Under the pieces are notes generated by a model, which was not told where the DNA came from, did no database searches, and was given only the letters and a program-made list of their open reading frames with translations. This document shows, in pieces, positions 63,834-64,000 of a DNA stretch of 64,000 nucleotides. The translations under genes and the position numbers were made by a program. The DNA comes from JAQIBY01 sp963676165 (lineage in GTDB: Bacteria; Bacteroidota; Bacteroidia; Bacteroidales; ML635J-15), in contig OY781043.1 in the NCBI GenBank assembly GCA_963676165.1, forward strand, positions 1,302,001 to 1,366,000, written 5' to 3'. How positions within the stretch are numbered: the stretch's first letter is position 1; each line of letters opens with the position of its first letter.

Positions 63834-64000
63834 TTATTGTTTGATAAAGGCTTTGCTGTACTTGTTGTTATCTGTTATGATGTTGACAATGTAATATCCT
63901 TTTGGAAATGATGCAACATCAGAAATGTCGAATTGCTTGTATGACGTTCTGTGCACCGGCTGTGATGCATGATACAGCACTTGTCCTTGTAAATTGACGA
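63834..64000 (-). CDS. C-terminal end of a T9SS cargo protein (cut by window)
   Basis: Only the last 55 codons are in the window. They read NLQGQVLYHASQPVHR, FDISDVASFPKGYYIVNI and KAFIKQ then stop, the signature of a T9SS type A sorting domain (PKGYYIVNI matches the L-x-x-G-x-Y-x-V-x-I pattern). The rest lies beyond position 64000, so the product cannot be named. Its stop is 2 nt before the xseA start. Confidence 0.85.
   Translation of the reverse strand, partial: VNLQGQVLYHASQPVHRTSYKQFDISDVASFPKGYYIVNIITDNNKYSKAFIKQ

Noticed and set aside
1..64000. tRNA or rRNA genes
   Set aside because: No tRNA T-loop or rRNA-like stretch was recognised on either strand in the gaps, though no scan was possible.

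Overview
The window is AT-rich chromosomal DNA of a bacterium in the phylum Bacteroidota, probably a free-living facultative anaerobe. The phylum call rests on four proteins with type IX secretion (T9SS) C-terminal sorting domains, TonB receptors with an N-terminal carboxypeptidase-regulatory-like domain, a TonB receptor/DUF4249 lipoprotein pair, promoter boxes of the TAnnTTTG type and weak Shine-Dalgarno signals. An oxygen-sensitive class III ribonucleotide reductase and a flavodiiron protein suggest life at low oxygen. Genus and order cannot be read from the sequence; a marine or sediment Marinilabiliales-like lineage is only a guess.

Layout. 1-9 kb: an OsmC-like protein, a 24-codon internally deleted copy of hisS, an unknown secreted protein, a cobalamin-riboswitch-led operon nrdD-DUF2721-nrdG, and a metal-sensing DtxR-type repressor transcribed with a TonB receptor. 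9-24 kb: full-length hisS, a TonB/DUF4249 uptake pair, an AlbA_2 protein, a decayed ISAon1-type transposase, a flavodiiron protein, a YoaP-type acetyltransferase, a BASS-family symporter, a stress protein, fabI, two lipoproteins and an intact-looking IS630-type element with its transposase in two frames. 24-34.6 kb: surface proteins (GH5-like glycosidase and an FG-GAP repeat protein, both with T9SS tails), a TIGR03032 protein, and a giant UvrA paralogue of 1599 residues with four ABC cassettes, preceded 2.8 kb upstream by a decayed copy of its own 5' end. 34.6-36 kb: four copies of an 88-nt hairpin-forming repeat around a small zinc-ribbon gene, then a small repeat protein. 36-43.8 kb: an AraC regulator, a CAP-domain protein, a lipoprotein with a damaged signal peptide, a MITE-like inverted repeat, a short-chain dehydrogenase, an ECF-type sigma factor with its partner, and canonical uvrA. 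43.8-64 kb: an 1858-residue T9SS repeat protein, gcvP, unknown envelope proteins, a lipoprotein hydrolase, ppk1-ppx, ferritin, an MBL hydrolase with an LpxL-like acyltransferase, and xseA between a T9SS protein and a beta-barrel protein.

Main points of interest: (1) class III RNR under B12 riboswitch control; (2) a fused double UvrA2-like protein, in effect a covalent UvrA dimer without UvrB-binding domains, present beside ordinary uvrA; (3) three gene remnants (hisS, the double uvrA, an ISAon1 transposase) that have lost their middles while keeping one or both ends; (4) an 88-nt, strongly structured tandem repeat family; (5) small indels in an IS630 transposase and in a lipoprotein signal peptide. 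No tRNA, rRNA or CRISPR array was seen. The last gene is cut by the window edge.
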